DNA from: Candidatus Obscuribacterales bacterium | GTDB lineage: Bacteria > Cyanobacteriota > Vampirovibrionia > Obscuribacterales > Obscuribacteraceae | Length of the DNA stretch: 39,515 nucleotides | Direction of reading: 5' to 3' | Assembly (NCBI GenBank): GCA_019747875.1 | Contig: JAIEQI010000208.1 | Span: 1-39,515 of the forward strand | Shown here: positions 24,301 to 31,311 of the stretch, in pieces | Numbering within the stretch: the first letter of the stretch is position 1 | How the letters are laid out: every line of letters starts with the position of its first letter | Notes under the pieces: model-generated | The model's database searches: none | What the model was told of the DNA's origin: nothing | Seen by the model: only the letters and a program-made list of their open reading frames with translations | Made by a program: the position numbers and the translations under genes

Positions 24301-26568
24301 TTGGCGGCCATCGTTGTCTCTGCGGTTTCGTCCACGATCATTATCGCTAGGATTGTCGCCGTGTCTTTGGCGTGCTCGATCTTCACCGTTGCTGTCGAAT
24401 CTTCGACTGCGATCCCTGTCACGATCTCCCTGGTTGTCGCCATCTCGGCGGCGTCCGCGATCATCGCCCTGGTTGTCGCCATCTCGGCGGCGTCCGCGAT
24501 CATCGCCCTGGTTGTCGGCGTCTCGGCGGCGTCCGCGATCATCGCCCTGGTTGTCGGCGTCTCTGCGGCGTCCGCGATCATTGTTGTCGGGTTGGTCGCC
24601 TTTGTTATCAATTCGGCGTCCGCGTGGAGTTTCGTTGTCCCCCGGATTTTCACTCTTATTCTCGAACCTTCGATGGCGACCACGGTCGTTATCACCCTGG
24701 TTATCGCCTCTATTGTCTGAACGGCGGAAGCGATCGTTATTGTCGTCGCCCTTGTTATCAAATCTGCGTTGGCGGCCACGGTCATTATCACCTTGGTTAT
24801 CGCCTTTGTTGTCGCCCGGATTATCCCTTTTATCGTCAAATCTGCGTTGGCGGCCCTGGTCATTATCACCTTGGTTGTCACCTCTGTTGTCGGAACGACG
24901 GAAGCGATCGTTGGTGTCGTTGTCGCGGCGTTGGCGGCTTCGGTCGCCATCTTGGTTATCATCGTTCCTGTTATCGGTGCGACGGCTGCGGTCATTGTTA
25001 TCGGTGCGGCGGCCGCGGTCGTTAGCGCTCTGATCCTCGCCCCTATTTTCGGGTTGATTGCGGCGACGGTTGTTATTGTCGTTTCTAGCTGTTGAATTTT
25101 CTTCCTGGTTATTATTTTGGCGGCGTCCAGCGCGATTGTTGTCATTTTGATCGTTCGCGGATCTGGAGTTGTCGCCCTGGTTTCGATCGCCTTGTTCGGT
25201 CTGACGACGGCGATCCTGTTGTTGTTTGCTTACTTCGTTTCGTTCAGCGTCTTGACGCCGGTCTTGTTGTCCGTTCCGGTCTTGTTGTCCATTCCGCTCT
25301 TGTTGGCCGTCCCGGTCTTGCTGCCCGTTGCGGTTTCCGCCTTGACCGGATTCCCCTCGTTCGCTAGCGTTTCGCGATTGAAGACTTCTTGTTTCGCTGC
25401 CCTGATCTTGTCTGCCGTCTGCGCCGGTGCCGGTTCTGTTAGCTCTGTCCTGGGTGTCTTGCCCGGCCGCTTGGTCGGAGCCAGATAGCCGACCGTCGTT
25501 ATTTTTGCTTCGATCTATTGATCGGGAATTTTCGTTTGCGGTGTTGTCCGCTTCAGTCTGGGACTTAGCTGATCTATCTCTCTGCCCTTGCCCTTGCGCA
25601 TTGCGGTCAGTAGCGTTGGAACCTTGTGAACCTTCTCCGTCTTCTGCGTCGGCTTGCTGTCTTTGCTTCTGCGATTCGCCGTTACGCGATTTCTGCGTCT
25701 CTGTCGTCTCGTTGTCTGTCTTCTGTTCTTTTTTGGCCGTTACATTATCTGCATTTTGCTCGCCAGCGTCGTCATTCTTTGCCGCTACCTTGTCTGCATT
25801 TTGTTCATTGGCGTTTTGCTTCCTAGCAGTGGTAACGTTCTCTGCTGTTTGTTCAACGTTACCTTGCTGTCTGGACGTTGGCTTATCAGTGTTGCCTGCT
25901 TCTTGATCGGCATCTTCTGATTGGTCGTTATTCTTTTCAGCGGAGATCGTTCCGTCATTTTGGACGCGAGACTGGTCTTTTGCTGCTGCCTTCTTCTCTC
26001 CGGCGTTTGTGGACTCGCTTGCTTCAGCTTGTTCGCTGCCGGGCTTCTCACCGTTGTTTTGGTGGTCCGCACCATTTCTTGCCGCGTTGGCATCGCCATT
26101 GTTCTGTTGGCCGCTCTTCTTGCTGCTGTCAGCGCTCTCTGCGTCTTGTCCGTTCTTCTTGGTTGGATCGGCAGCGCCGTCTTGCTGGTTGTCGGCACTT
26201 CTGCTGGTTTTCTCGCCCGCCTTTGCGTTGCTCTTACTTTGTGCGTCAAAATTTTCCGGCTGTTCACCGTTGTTAGTCTGTTTTGTTTTGTCAACTCCGG
26301 CTTTGCCAGTTTCTTTATCGGATTTCTCTTTGCCGGCGATCGTATTCCCGTTTTCGTCCCCTATGCTGAGCGGATTATTTCCGTCCAGGGCTTTCTCCGT
26401 AGTCTGGTTGGGCTTTCTATTTTCTTCGGTCGCTTTTTGAAAATCTTTGTTCGCTTCTGGTTTTGATAATTCAGGGCGTAAGCTGTTGCTAGACTCCTTT
26501 TCAGGGGTCTCTTCAGGTTGATCCACCTTCTTTGTATTGTCTTCTGGAGGAATATCTTTGGTGGACAT
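18313..26568 (-). CDS. giant repeat-rich protein with two C-terminal LysM domains
   Basis: About 2751 residues. Residues 1-1100 are charged, disordered sequence rich in Asp, Asn, Gln, Arg and Gly, with 18-residue (RGHRHDRDGRQDNQGDRE) and 13-residue (DDRGRRRDADNQG) tandem repeats. The middle (~1190-2350) is Asn/Ser/Gly/Tyr/Trp-rich, with repeats of LETGMGWDTSS (~1663-1722) and of WGSDLL/SIWDAGSALG (~1776-2042). LysM 1 is at ~2363-2416 (TYVVKEGETIDDIAKRIF) and LysM 2 at ~2498-2554 (IKYTCRLGDTLRSIALRHP). The tail is poly-Glu/Ala. LysM domains usually bind peptidoglycan or chitin-like glycans. I place the start at ATG 26568, which has GGAG six bases upstream; the in-frame GTG five codons earlier has none. 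There is no N-terminal signal peptide, so export is not explained. It is convergent with the ATPase genes. Confidence 0.8.
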   Translation of the reverse strand: MSTKDIPPEDNTKKVDQPEETPEKESSNSLRPELSKPEANKDFQKATEENRKPNQTTEKALDGNNPLSIGDENGNTIAGKEKSDKETGKAGVDKTKQTNNGEQPENFDAQSKSNAKAGEKTSRSADNQQDGAADPTKKNGQDAESADSSKKSGQQNNGDANAARNGADHQNNGEKPGSEQAEASESTNAGEKKAAAKDQSRVQNDGTISAEKNNDQSEDADQEAGNTDKPTSRQQGNVEQTAENVTTARKQNANEQNADKVAAKNDDAGEQNADNVTAKKEQKTDNETTETQKSRNGESQKQRQQADAEDGEGSQGSNATDRNAQGQGQRDRSAKSQTEADNTANENSRSIDRSKNNDGRLSGSDQAAGQDTQDRANRTGTGADGRQDQGSETRSLQSRNASERGESGQGGNRNGQQDRDGQQERNGQQDRNGQQDRRQDAERNEVSKQQQDRRRQTEQGDRNQGDNSRSANDQNDNNRAGRRQNNNQEENSTARNDNNNRRRNQPENRGEDQSANDRGRRTDNNDRSRRTDNRNDDNQDGDRSRQRRDNDTNDRFRRSDNRGDNQGDNDQGRQRRFDDKRDNPGDNKGDNQGDNDRGRQRRFDNKGDDNNDRFRRSDNRGDNQGDNDRGRHRRFENKSENPGDNETPRGRRIDNKGDQPDNNDRGRRRDADNQGDDRGRRRDADNQGDDRGRRRDGDNQGDDRGRRRDGDNQGDRDRDRSRRFDSNGEDRARQRHGDNPSDNDRGRNRRDNDGRQDNQGDNDRGRHRRDNDGRQDNQGDRERGHRHDRDGRQDNQGDRERGHRHDRDGRQDNQGDRERGHRGDRDGRQDNQGDHRGHRHDRDGNQGDQRVNRDGKGDFNPDGKGLRGQLDRHAIGDQHAGHLPKGLDKDGHAQFDKIRGLGQGGVDAHARGSHGAGADIDGNSVKGKSAFLDAGNRSGHDKADHGPEKSITGGSRDGGRDDRHTTEAGINKGTKPDQTEKDAEHKSNHKPGTEKDQEHRSVKDDKVEHSKREAADRDQNEGQHRHQQTGHVEKQNDKGQGDQQQKDNKADLHKAEQKEFRMSVPEGKEINERDLAKLADMKGDHKGDHKVDSKPADIKSGDFKPGDLRVGELKTADAKTVEAKPGELKAEAKPGEPGQAKDGSVVDMRPGGIDGLSKDDKSKLDPGLRTRGLGSKEEEDGKKTEKIQNIDNSFFVNIGFRGDSLFSEEGGELSPEAEMTASDPNAQMGQIFQDPTTNNSNNDPQNQQASSGSAGGSGVVSGSSQQIDDMELPEVQFSDSNTGDVSSTIDSATSSPVDPYASSYNSDTNSDLKFELGASHNSYNQTLGQDVNLTQNYDQNGQTYNQDNYNQNYAGSQQNSAANTNDVLNNQYDATGQTYGLGQDVNLNSPDYNQNSNYGFDQSELTQRYGDYSQPDQYTGDKAGIGTDTNFSNFAPDTVRTDANLTDSSFGETSFNNIDYAPGGIETGYGIKDTSAFGDVGAGKEGFANFDGSATGMESGLGIEAAGHSLGGGMAIAAAESLGSDNNFAQGTGASLGAEANFSADPSFNPDNDFTAYGMADPNWSMENGLGANTLGGTAADGWDPAWGPSPDLGNYSGFNTAVSLDGQTGMLGNWGDTAYTTWNPGAGDTGFDTGNTHVPMDLALEYGFGDTSFSGMGMTSDIAWDAGLETGMGWDTSSMIDLGAGSYGLETGMGWDTSSMFDFGAGSYGLETGMGWDTTGMDFGFGLPTDPYGGGAWDGSYMDYANGFAVSDVNGNVFQAGMGTDWNFASDWTSFNLSGSESDPLGQWSTGSTDSYFDSVFGAGWNNPEWGLDSSVLGSSSLDSYFDSFGSAFDSAWDSASNWGSDLLTSTGLWGSEDSSSGSWSDYFGSDSIIGSSLDSIWDAGSAVGEWGSDLLSSSGLWSDSSSSIFGSTFDSMWDAGSALGSWGSDILSGSWGSDGNDSIFSSAWDSVWDAGSALGSWGSDMLSSTSSWTSDFFGSDSIVSSTLDSIWDTGSAIGNWGSDLLSSTGIWGSDNNNSGSYWGSDFGLSTTSASTNGHYDTIDQLGDISNFSLTAMTIGALNSIQEGFSSFFGFGESSNTANGAQGSSGEHGGMFDGNAFGISQGLALGVGHINERGEYVGPDGVIHSGPWSENMPGGIFTANGGNGIFGTGEFGPSNFATDPSGIGDTSQISQIASLINDVIAGNGTAGPNDFDSIIGSALGANGSTDAFTSIDTIFNGPASIIVDHDNAASQDPLSFVHNPHADQQNIIGQLFGTDQTANPGQPQDALSAAGMISQLLGNNQDQQQAMQDRERYEQEMKERQLQEEIDRKIREAALLAGMKPTDLRTTDRLDEFRPEKINQAVIQQQDPFSQVLGPRKTYVVKEGETIDDIAKRIFKDPTMAGLLWEINKDKFQFVDINGRREVTIKPGAILTIPTAQEARIFQGRQILHGTNALQQQLNPDVIAASSRPIDPAQLERRLARRRNIESVLGKLNDAADDGSSYLTLQPQQHQIKYTCRLGDTLRSIALRHPNMGDVSLWRLLAEVNDLPTTTDEKGNPIAMLKRGNELRLPSYEQVQEFRKRTAGQKNTFGFRRSPIVAMPGTVLEAQQTPVDGQSIASASMPRHRREAVNNASITLLSPQVRLNRKGDPDDNSLPYAAMLEMRIDESSKWYPVLSYEFNIDQSWRHEMRADGGRSSRRIYLPPRAAKELSENDILNNWEQYVAHFGSKETAAQRIKEQESAAKQEEEEEEEAEEEAEEEAAAAELA
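18322..18384. repeat. CTG/TTC trinucleotide tract inside the LysM gene
   Basis: About 60 bases of nearly uninterrupted (CTG)n and (TTC)n triplets, encoding the Glu/Ala tail of the giant protein on the minus strand. Slippage would change tail length without shifting the frame, except for non-triplet errors close to the stop. Confidence 0.85.
21417..21563. repeat. 63-bp tandem repeat inside the LysM gene
   Basis: Copies begin at 21417, 21480 and 21543 (each CCCAGCCCATGCC). Each 63-bp unit encodes the 21-residue block containing LETGMGWDTSS. The DNA copies are nearly identical, so the expansion is recent relative to the gene. Confidence 0.8.
24071..24590. repeat. 54-bp and 39-bp tandem minisatellites inside the LysM gene
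   Basis: A 54-bp unit begins CCCTGATTGTCTTGGCG at 24071, 24125 and 24179 and continues from 24233 in decayed form (18-residue protein repeat). A 39-bp unit starts at 24441, 24480, 24519 and 24558 (13-residue repeat). Both lengths keep the frame. They belong to a longer degenerate repeat zone from about 24000 to 25350. Confidence 0.8.
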
Positions 26569-27156
26569 GCCATTCTCCGGCACAGGATAGAAACGGATGA
26601 AATCTGAAAGCGATTTTTAGGCAAACCAATTTAGCGAGAAAGACTCGCTAGGGCGATTCTCAGATAACAACCAGACGACGTACTTAGTAAATGCCCATTA
26701 TTTGGCGATTACAAACCCAGGAACTTAGGCTCGCGAGCAAGTGCGAGACTTTTTATTACCCTCGTACTGCCGCAAGGAATTTCCGAATGACAGTACACAA
26801 CCAGCTCACGAGATATTAGAGCAAACTAAGGTGGTTGTCAATAAGCGAGGTTCTTCTAGAATCGAGCGGACCAGAGATTTAACCTTTGGATTGAACTGGG
26901 CCGTTTTATGTTTTTGACGAACCAATGCTCCGAAAATTTAGTCAGTCGCCTAATTAGTTTCGTAATTGAGTAAAAGTGCAGTCCACTTTCGTTTCATTGC
27001 GTTTTCATTTGTTTGAATGAGAATGGCTTTAATGTGGGATTCAGCGCGAATCCAATTGTTTTGTTGGAAAATATCACGCAGAATTCATATTTGGACTATA
27101 TATATTGCTTGGGGTACACTTAAGTATTCGAGAAACCGAAGTAACGAGGTTAGCGT
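26569..27156. other. 588-bp non-coding, AT-richer region
   Basis: Lies between the divergent LysM gene and the small gene at 27157. No credible coding frame. It holds a hairpin TAGCGAG-AAAGA-CTCGCTA at 26632-26650, in the 5' leader side of the LysM gene. A weaker CTCGC/GCGAG hairpin followed by ACTTTTTATT lies near 26730-26757, and an AAAGTG-CAGTC-CACTTT hairpin at 26973-26989. It is unusually long for this window and may hold regulatory sites or a small RNA. Confidence 0.5.
27091..27120 (+). promoter_or_regulatory. possible promoter for the small gene at 27157
   Basis: TTGGAC (27091-27096) and TACACT (27115-27120) with 18 bases between, in an AT-rich stretch with a TATATATATT run. The hexamer matches are only fair; position, about 37 bases before the ATG, is right. 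Confidence 0.3.
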
Positions 27157-27462
27157 ATGGCACGATTGAGGCCCATTTCTTTGTCCATTGAGGGCGAGAC
27201 AAACTATCGCGTTCGGTTTCAAACCGAGAAAGGCGAAGTGGAGCACGTTTTTAAGATTGAAGAGACCTTCATTCCCATTGTGGTTTGCGACAAAAAATTT
27301 CTAGAAATGGCCGATGGTGACCCCGCCGCCAAGATGTTGAAAGATGCAATTTGCTTGTTTCATGAAGCGCGAAATTACAAGCCACCAAAAGATAACTCCA
27401 AAGAGAATCTAAGCACCGGAGCGTCGTCTTCTAAGTTCGAAACAGCTAAGTGGAGTACCTAG
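27157..27462 (+). CDS. small hypothetical protein
   Basis: 101 residues, soluble, no signal or TM. The first ~75 residues look folded (alternating strands such as YRVRFQTEKGEVEHVFKI, then a helix DPAAKMLKDAICLFHEA). The last 25 are polar and disordered. GAGG lies seven bases before the ATG. It stands alone between two long non-coding or minus-strand stretches. No family recognised. Confidence 0.75.
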   Translation: MARLRPISLSIEGETNYRVRFQTEKGEVEHVFKIEETFIPIVVCDKKFLEMADGDPAAKMLKDAICLFHEARNYKPPKDNSKENLSTGASSSKFETAKWST

Positions 27463-27540
27463 GAAAACTCCTTACATACACCTTCAAGTTTTTCGTAGGC
27501 CTGTAAGGATCTTGACTCAGTTCGATATCGCAAAGTACTT

Positions 27541-27678
27541 CTAGTAACGTCGCCACCATACCATCATCGCGAACGCAGGAAACTCGCTTTGTAATTTCCT
27601 CCGAGCATCCTCTATGAACCAGCTTTCTTCAAGGTCCTCAGGAATCTCAAAGAGAGACCCTTGAATAAGCGTCTCCAC
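27541..27678 (-). CDS. possible 45-residue ORF or gene remnant
   Basis: Downstream of the amine oxidase on the same strand, the frame ending at TAG 27541 reads VETLIQGSLFEIPEDL and onward, finishing with a Trp/Arg-rich tail. It has protein-like composition (amphipathic helix, balanced charges), but starts at a GTG without a ribosome site and is open only to a TAA about 25 bases further upstream. It could be the decayed 3' end of a lost gene. Confidence 0.22.
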   Translation of the reverse strand: METLIQGSLFEIPEDLEESWFIEDARRKLQSEFPAFAMMVWWRRY

Positions 27679-27709
27679 GAAGATTTTGGCATTGCTCAGG
27701 ATTTACTCA

Positions 27710-29779
27710 CTATTTCTTTGCCGCATACTCCGGTATGTCCAGCGCCGGATTCCGTTTGAAAAAGCCGTCCGGCATGATCTTGAATCCCATCGTTGCCGAT
27801 GGCATTACGGGCCAATCTTCAACTCTAGGTGTGTGAGTTATTCCAACTGTGTACCAGAGGACCAGATCTTTGTTTTCGATTTCTTCATCACCGCTCCACG
27901 TGGGCAAGCCTTCTCCGCCAACACTGCTTACAGGATAGTCGCCACCTGCGTAAATTTCTTTTGGATTGAAGCGAGTTGCCCAGAAATGATTGGCCAGGAA
28001 TGGGGCTCGTTTTCTGTTATATGATTCGGTGTGGCTGTATGGATACGCATTTGATTCGGGCGCCAGAACATAACCCGGAAAGTGTCCGAGAAACCTTGAT
28101 GCCGTCGGATTGAATACCTTCCAGCAGCGGTTGCTTTTGTCGTTCAATTCTCTTCTTGCTTCCTCTTCTCTTCTGAAAAGTGTTCGTTCCAAAGTGAATG
28201 TGTTTTGCTCAAGATGTCCGCGACTTTCTGCAAGCGGCCTGACGTTCATCTCGAAGATACTGTTGCCGGTGCCATCGACATCGAAGTCTAACCGAAAGCA
28301 AAAGAAGTGTTGATGATTGATGCCCACTATATTTGGTGCCATTAAAGTGCCATAGCGTTCAAATCCGGTCGGAATGATTTTGCCCTCAGCGTCAGGTTCC
28401 TGCCTGCAGACCTGACAGTCCTTATTCACTACGCCTTGTGTTAGAACGTCGCCATTTAGAGTAACTTTGACTTCGATGGAACCATCTTGATTGAACCACC
28501 AATTGGAGAAATAATCGTAATTTCCGAGCGTAAACATGTGCGCGATAACCAGTTGCCGCCCACGGCGCGTCGATGTTCTGTTGCCATCATCGTCATGGTG
28601 TTCCCAGAGAATGCCACCATCTTGTTCCCAGATTGCGATCGCTCCCTGTTTCGATTTTACGTTTCCGACGCTGTCAGCATAGGGGTTCGACAAGAGTGTT
28701 GCCCACTCGGGTACTTCATGACCGGCGCGAAGCGTGGTCGTCAGTCTACCTAAACCATATTCACCCTCATCAATTGGTGAGCGCCAAACCCAGTCCGCTC
28801 CTGGTGCTCCATAAGGAACTGAAATTTCTGAGATTCCTGCACGGTACAAAATTGGTCGTACTTTACCGTCGTCGTCATAAGATATCTGATGAAGTACCAA
28901 TCCTTCGCGTGGGTCGCATTCAAATCTGAATTTCCACTTTTGCCAGCGAACCTCGTGTCCGTTTATTTGAAAACTTGGTCCTTTTGGAAGGGTAGTCACC
29001 ATTGGATTGCAAGCTACGCGCAGAGGACCTACTTGTTTTGGATCCAAATAATTGGAACTGATACCGGCAAGCGGAATGATGTCCTTGCTGTCTCGCACCT
29101 GTGCAGTTTTTTTCGTCAAGTTAATCAACGCGGACAAACCTTCAATGGGCTCTCCAAAAGAGTTGTTGCCTACCACGCGGTAATAAGGGTACGCGCGAAG
29201 TAGCCTATCCTTTTCCGGATTGTTAATGCCAACTGGATTACCAACTACAAACATTTCCATGTGAATGTTCGTCATGTCTTTTATTCCGCGCCGTTCCAAT
29301 CCCTTCATCCATTCAGAATTGGCGTTGAGGATTTCAATGCCCAACGGAGTGTCTTCCTCCAGTTGCATTGGCTGAACGCCGGGGCGTTCGGTAATCGAAA
29401 TCGTTTTTCCTTCGCCGTTCACATCAACAATCGCTTCTTCTGTTTTGTTGGTATCAATGTTGTACAAAACTGCAATTGCTTTACGATCTATCTGGTTTCC
29501 TGCCTTGAATGAAAGCGTTTCTTCCTTTGAGGGTTCAAGTGATACTATTGAGACAAGAGAGACATTCTTTCCAAAGTGACCTGACGCTTTCAATGTCTTG
29601 ATGGCAGTCTCGAGCTCGGCTTTGTTCAGCGGATCAAGTGGGTGTGTGATGTCAGAATGTACGGCATTAGTCGTGCCCATATCATCGTGTGGAGTCCGCG
29701 CATCGCATTCCTGAATGCCAGCAAATACGAAAGAGGCGCTCAAAAACACGCAGACGAGGCTGCTGAAGAGGGTGCGCAT
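27710..29779 (-). CDS. secreted copper amine oxidase (primary-amine oxidase)
   Basis: Quinoprotein that oxidises primary amines to aldehyde, ammonia and hydrogen peroxide. The key residues are all visible. Tyr421 in TLGNYDYF is the precursor of topaquinone. H489 and H491 (NHQHFF) and H649 (GITHTPRVEDWP) are the copper ligands. Asp337 in PIDEGEYGLG is the catalytic base. The N-terminal CuAO domains precede residue ~300. I place the start at ATG 29779, with AAGGAG 11 bases upstream; it opens with a Sec signal peptide (MRTLFSSLVCVFLSASFVFAG). An in-frame start 37 codons earlier would bury that signal. The 689-aa length suits the family. It is divergent from an amine-type transporter and flavin amine oxidase, which supports a role in periplasmic amine use. 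Confidence 0.92.
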   Translation of the reverse strand: MRTLFSSLVCVFLSASFVFAGIQECDARTPHDDMGTTNAVHSDITHPLDPLNKAELETAIKTLKASGHFGKNVSLVSIVSLEPSKEETLSFKAGNQIDRKAIAVLYNIDTNKTEEAIVDVNGEGKTISITERPGVQPMQLEEDTPLGIEILNANSEWMKGLERRGIKDMTNIHMEMFVVGNPVGINNPEKDRLLRAYPYYRVVGNNSFGEPIEGLSALINLTKKTAQVRDSKDIIPLAGISSNYLDPKQVGPLRVACNPMVTTLPKGPSFQINGHEVRWQKWKFRFECDPREGLVLHQISYDDDGKVRPILYRAGISEISVPYGAPGADWVWRSPIDEGEYGLGRLTTTLRAGHEVPEWATLLSNPYADSVGNVKSKQGAIAIWEQDGGILWEHHDDDGNRTSTRRGRQLVIAHMFTLGNYDYFSNWWFNQDGSIEVKVTLNGDVLTQGVVNKDCQVCRQEPDAEGKIIPTGFERYGTLMAPNIVGINHQHFFCFRLDFDVDGTGNSIFEMNVRPLAESRGHLEQNTFTLERTLFRREEEARRELNDKSNRCWKVFNPTASRFLGHFPGYVLAPESNAYPYSHTESYNRKRAPFLANHFWATRFNPKEIYAGGDYPVSSVGGEGLPTWSGDEEIENKDLVLWYTVGITHTPRVEDWPVMPSATMGFKIMPDGFFKRNPALDIPEYAAKK

Positions 29780-29895
29780 TAGGAATTCCACTCCTTGAGC
29801 TATTGTTGTCCTATTGTTGATCTGACTATGATATTTGGCTTGCCGAAATCTGTCCTTAAGGCTGCGCAAGCTGCTAGCTGGGAATGACATCTCTT

Positions 29896-29925
29896 TTGGG
29901 CTTATGCTGCCGGGTTTGATATAAT
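29896..29925 (+). promoter_or_regulatory. extended -10 promoter for the transporter/amine oxidase operon
   Basis: A perfect TATAAT (29920-29925) is preceded by TG one base away (29917-29918), the extended -10 form. A weak TTGGGC -35 lies at 29896-29901, 18 bases upstream. It sits 33 bases before the MFS start codon. Confidence 0.75.
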
Positions 29926-29958
29926 TTACGCTTAATTTTCAGGCGGTGGTTCATTGTC

Positions 29959-31311
29959 ATGAGCTGGATAAACAAGATCAGTTCATCGCCGGTCATCCTG
30001 CTTGTTTGTTCGTATGCGCTCTTCGTCGAAGAAGTCATATACGGAATGGTCGCGCCCCTGACACCTGAATCACCGGCGCAGATCAAAGATGAACATACCA
30101 TCAGTATGCTTTATGGAACTTATGCTTTTGGTCTGATCCTTGCAACTCCAATTCTCGGAATAATAACCGACAGAATCGGACGCCGGCAGCCCATGGTAAT
30201 TGGCGCAATTTGTTTGCTCGTGTCCAGCATTTGTTTTTGCATAGGCACCAACAGCACTTTGTTTTTCGCAGGTAGGGTATTTGAAGGCATTGGTGCCGCT
30301 TGTAGCTGGACCGCTGGGATGGCTCTTGTTGCGGAGTTCCATTTGAAAGATCGTGTCAAAGCGATGGGGTTTGCGATGTTAGGTGCAACCATCGGTACTA
30401 TTCTTGGACCAGCTGTTGGCGGGGAGATTGGCGATCTGTTCGGATACAGGATGCCTTATTACATCGCTATTGCATTGCTTGCTGTCAATCTCTTTCTTGT
30501 GATTTTTTGGATTCCAAAATCGAAGGATCTCCTACCTAACAGTTCCTGGAACCAGACATTTAGAGAACTTTGGGGAATCGTTACCGACAAAAGCGTTGTG
30601 ACGGCTGCCTTTGCTGTAGCGCTTGCCTCCGCGGGCTGGTCATTGATGGAGCCTTTATTTCCCATGCACGCTATTCGGATTGCACAGGCATCAGCGGCGA
30701 CAATTGGTATGGTTTTTACAGCTTCGAATTTGTTGTATGCATTTCTTGCACCAATGGTCAGTTTCGTCTCTGACCATTTCGGTATCCGGCAAACTGCCGC
30801 GCTTGGACTTGTTTTAACCGCAATATTTATGCCTCTTTTGGCTTTAAGTCCAACGCTTTTTCAAGCTGGTGCAGTTCTTTGTCTGTTGAGTGTTTCTTAC
30901 GCATTTACCATCAATCCGACCTCAGCCGAGCTAGGTAATGCAGTGGACAGGCGTGGTTCGAAATCGTATGCCGTTGCCTATGCTGTGTACAATCTGGCTT
31001 ATTCGGTAGGAATGATCTTTGTTGATTTCTATCTCGAATTTGTCACCGACGAGGCGCACAAGCTTGAGCTACTACACATACTGTTGTTGATGAGTTTCCT
31101 GTTCCTCTTGTGTGTTCCAATCTTCCTCAAGCATAAACACGGGCATCACAGCTCAGCAGCTCCTTCTCCTGATGGCAAGTCTGATCAATCTGCTTCTGCG
31201 TCTGCCTCAAGCTCAAACACAACAGCTACAATAACTTCATCAAGATCGGATAATACGTCTTCCGATCAAAGCTCAGCAGATGAGTCCAAGTCAGGGAGCC
31301 GGAAAGAATAA
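29959..31311 (+). CDS. MFS transporter, SLC18/VMAT-like (DHA1) drug/amine antiporter type
   Basis: 450 residues with about 12 TM segments and a Ser-rich cytoplasmic tail of ~55 residues. MFS signatures include DRIGRR in the loop between TM2 and TM3, GRVFEGIGAACSWTAGMAL in TM4, and LGATIGTILGPAVGGEIGDLFG (motif C, the antiporter motif). The layout and the C-terminal SYAVAYAVYNLAYSVGM segment resemble vesicular monoamine transporters of the SLC18 family. It sits between two amine oxidases, so amines are the likely substrate (inference). Its TAA overlaps the ATG of the next gene by one base (TAATG), implying translational coupling. Confidence 0.82.
   Translation: MSWINKISSSPVILLVCSYALFVEEVIYGMVAPLTPESPAQIKDEHTISMLYGTYAFGLILATPILGIITDRIGRRQPMVIGAICLLVSSICFCIGTNSTLFFAGRVFEGIGAACSWTAGMALVAEFHLKDRVKAMGFAMLGATIGTILGPAVGGEIGDLFGYRMPYYIAIALLAVNLFLVIFWIPKSKDLLPNSSWNQTFRELWGIVTDKSVVTAAFAVALASAGWSLMEPLFPMHAIRIAQASAATIGMVFTASNLLYAFLAPMVSFVSDHFGIRQTAALGLVLTAIFMPLLALSPTLFQAGAVLCLLSVSYAFTINPTSAELGNAVDRRGSKSYAVAYAVYNLAYSVGMIFVDFYLEFVTDEAHKLELLHILLLMSFLFLLCVPIFLKHKHGHHSSAAPSPDGKSDQSASASASSSNTTATITSSRSDNTSSDQSSADESKSGSRKE

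Noticed and set aside
24071..24590. CRISPR-like regular repeats
   Set aside because: The periodicity is in frame with the LysM coding sequence and the units are contiguous, without unique spacers.
23923..24720. Plus-strand frame of 265 codons that looks like a multi-TM membrane protein
   Set aside because: It is antisense to charged repeats; the complement of GAT/CGC/GAC-type codons reads as Ile/Val/Ala, giving false hydrophobic helices.
23865..25145. Long overlapping minus-strand frame of 426 codons rich in Ala, Thr and Ile
   Set aside because: It is an out-of-frame reading of the Arg/Asp/Gln repeat zone of the LysM gene; the repeats keep several frames open. No ribosome site or recognisable domain.
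29780..29890. 37-codon N-terminal extension of the copper amine oxidase
   Set aside because: It would place the signal peptide internally; ATG 29779 has an AAGGAG site and begins the signal directly.
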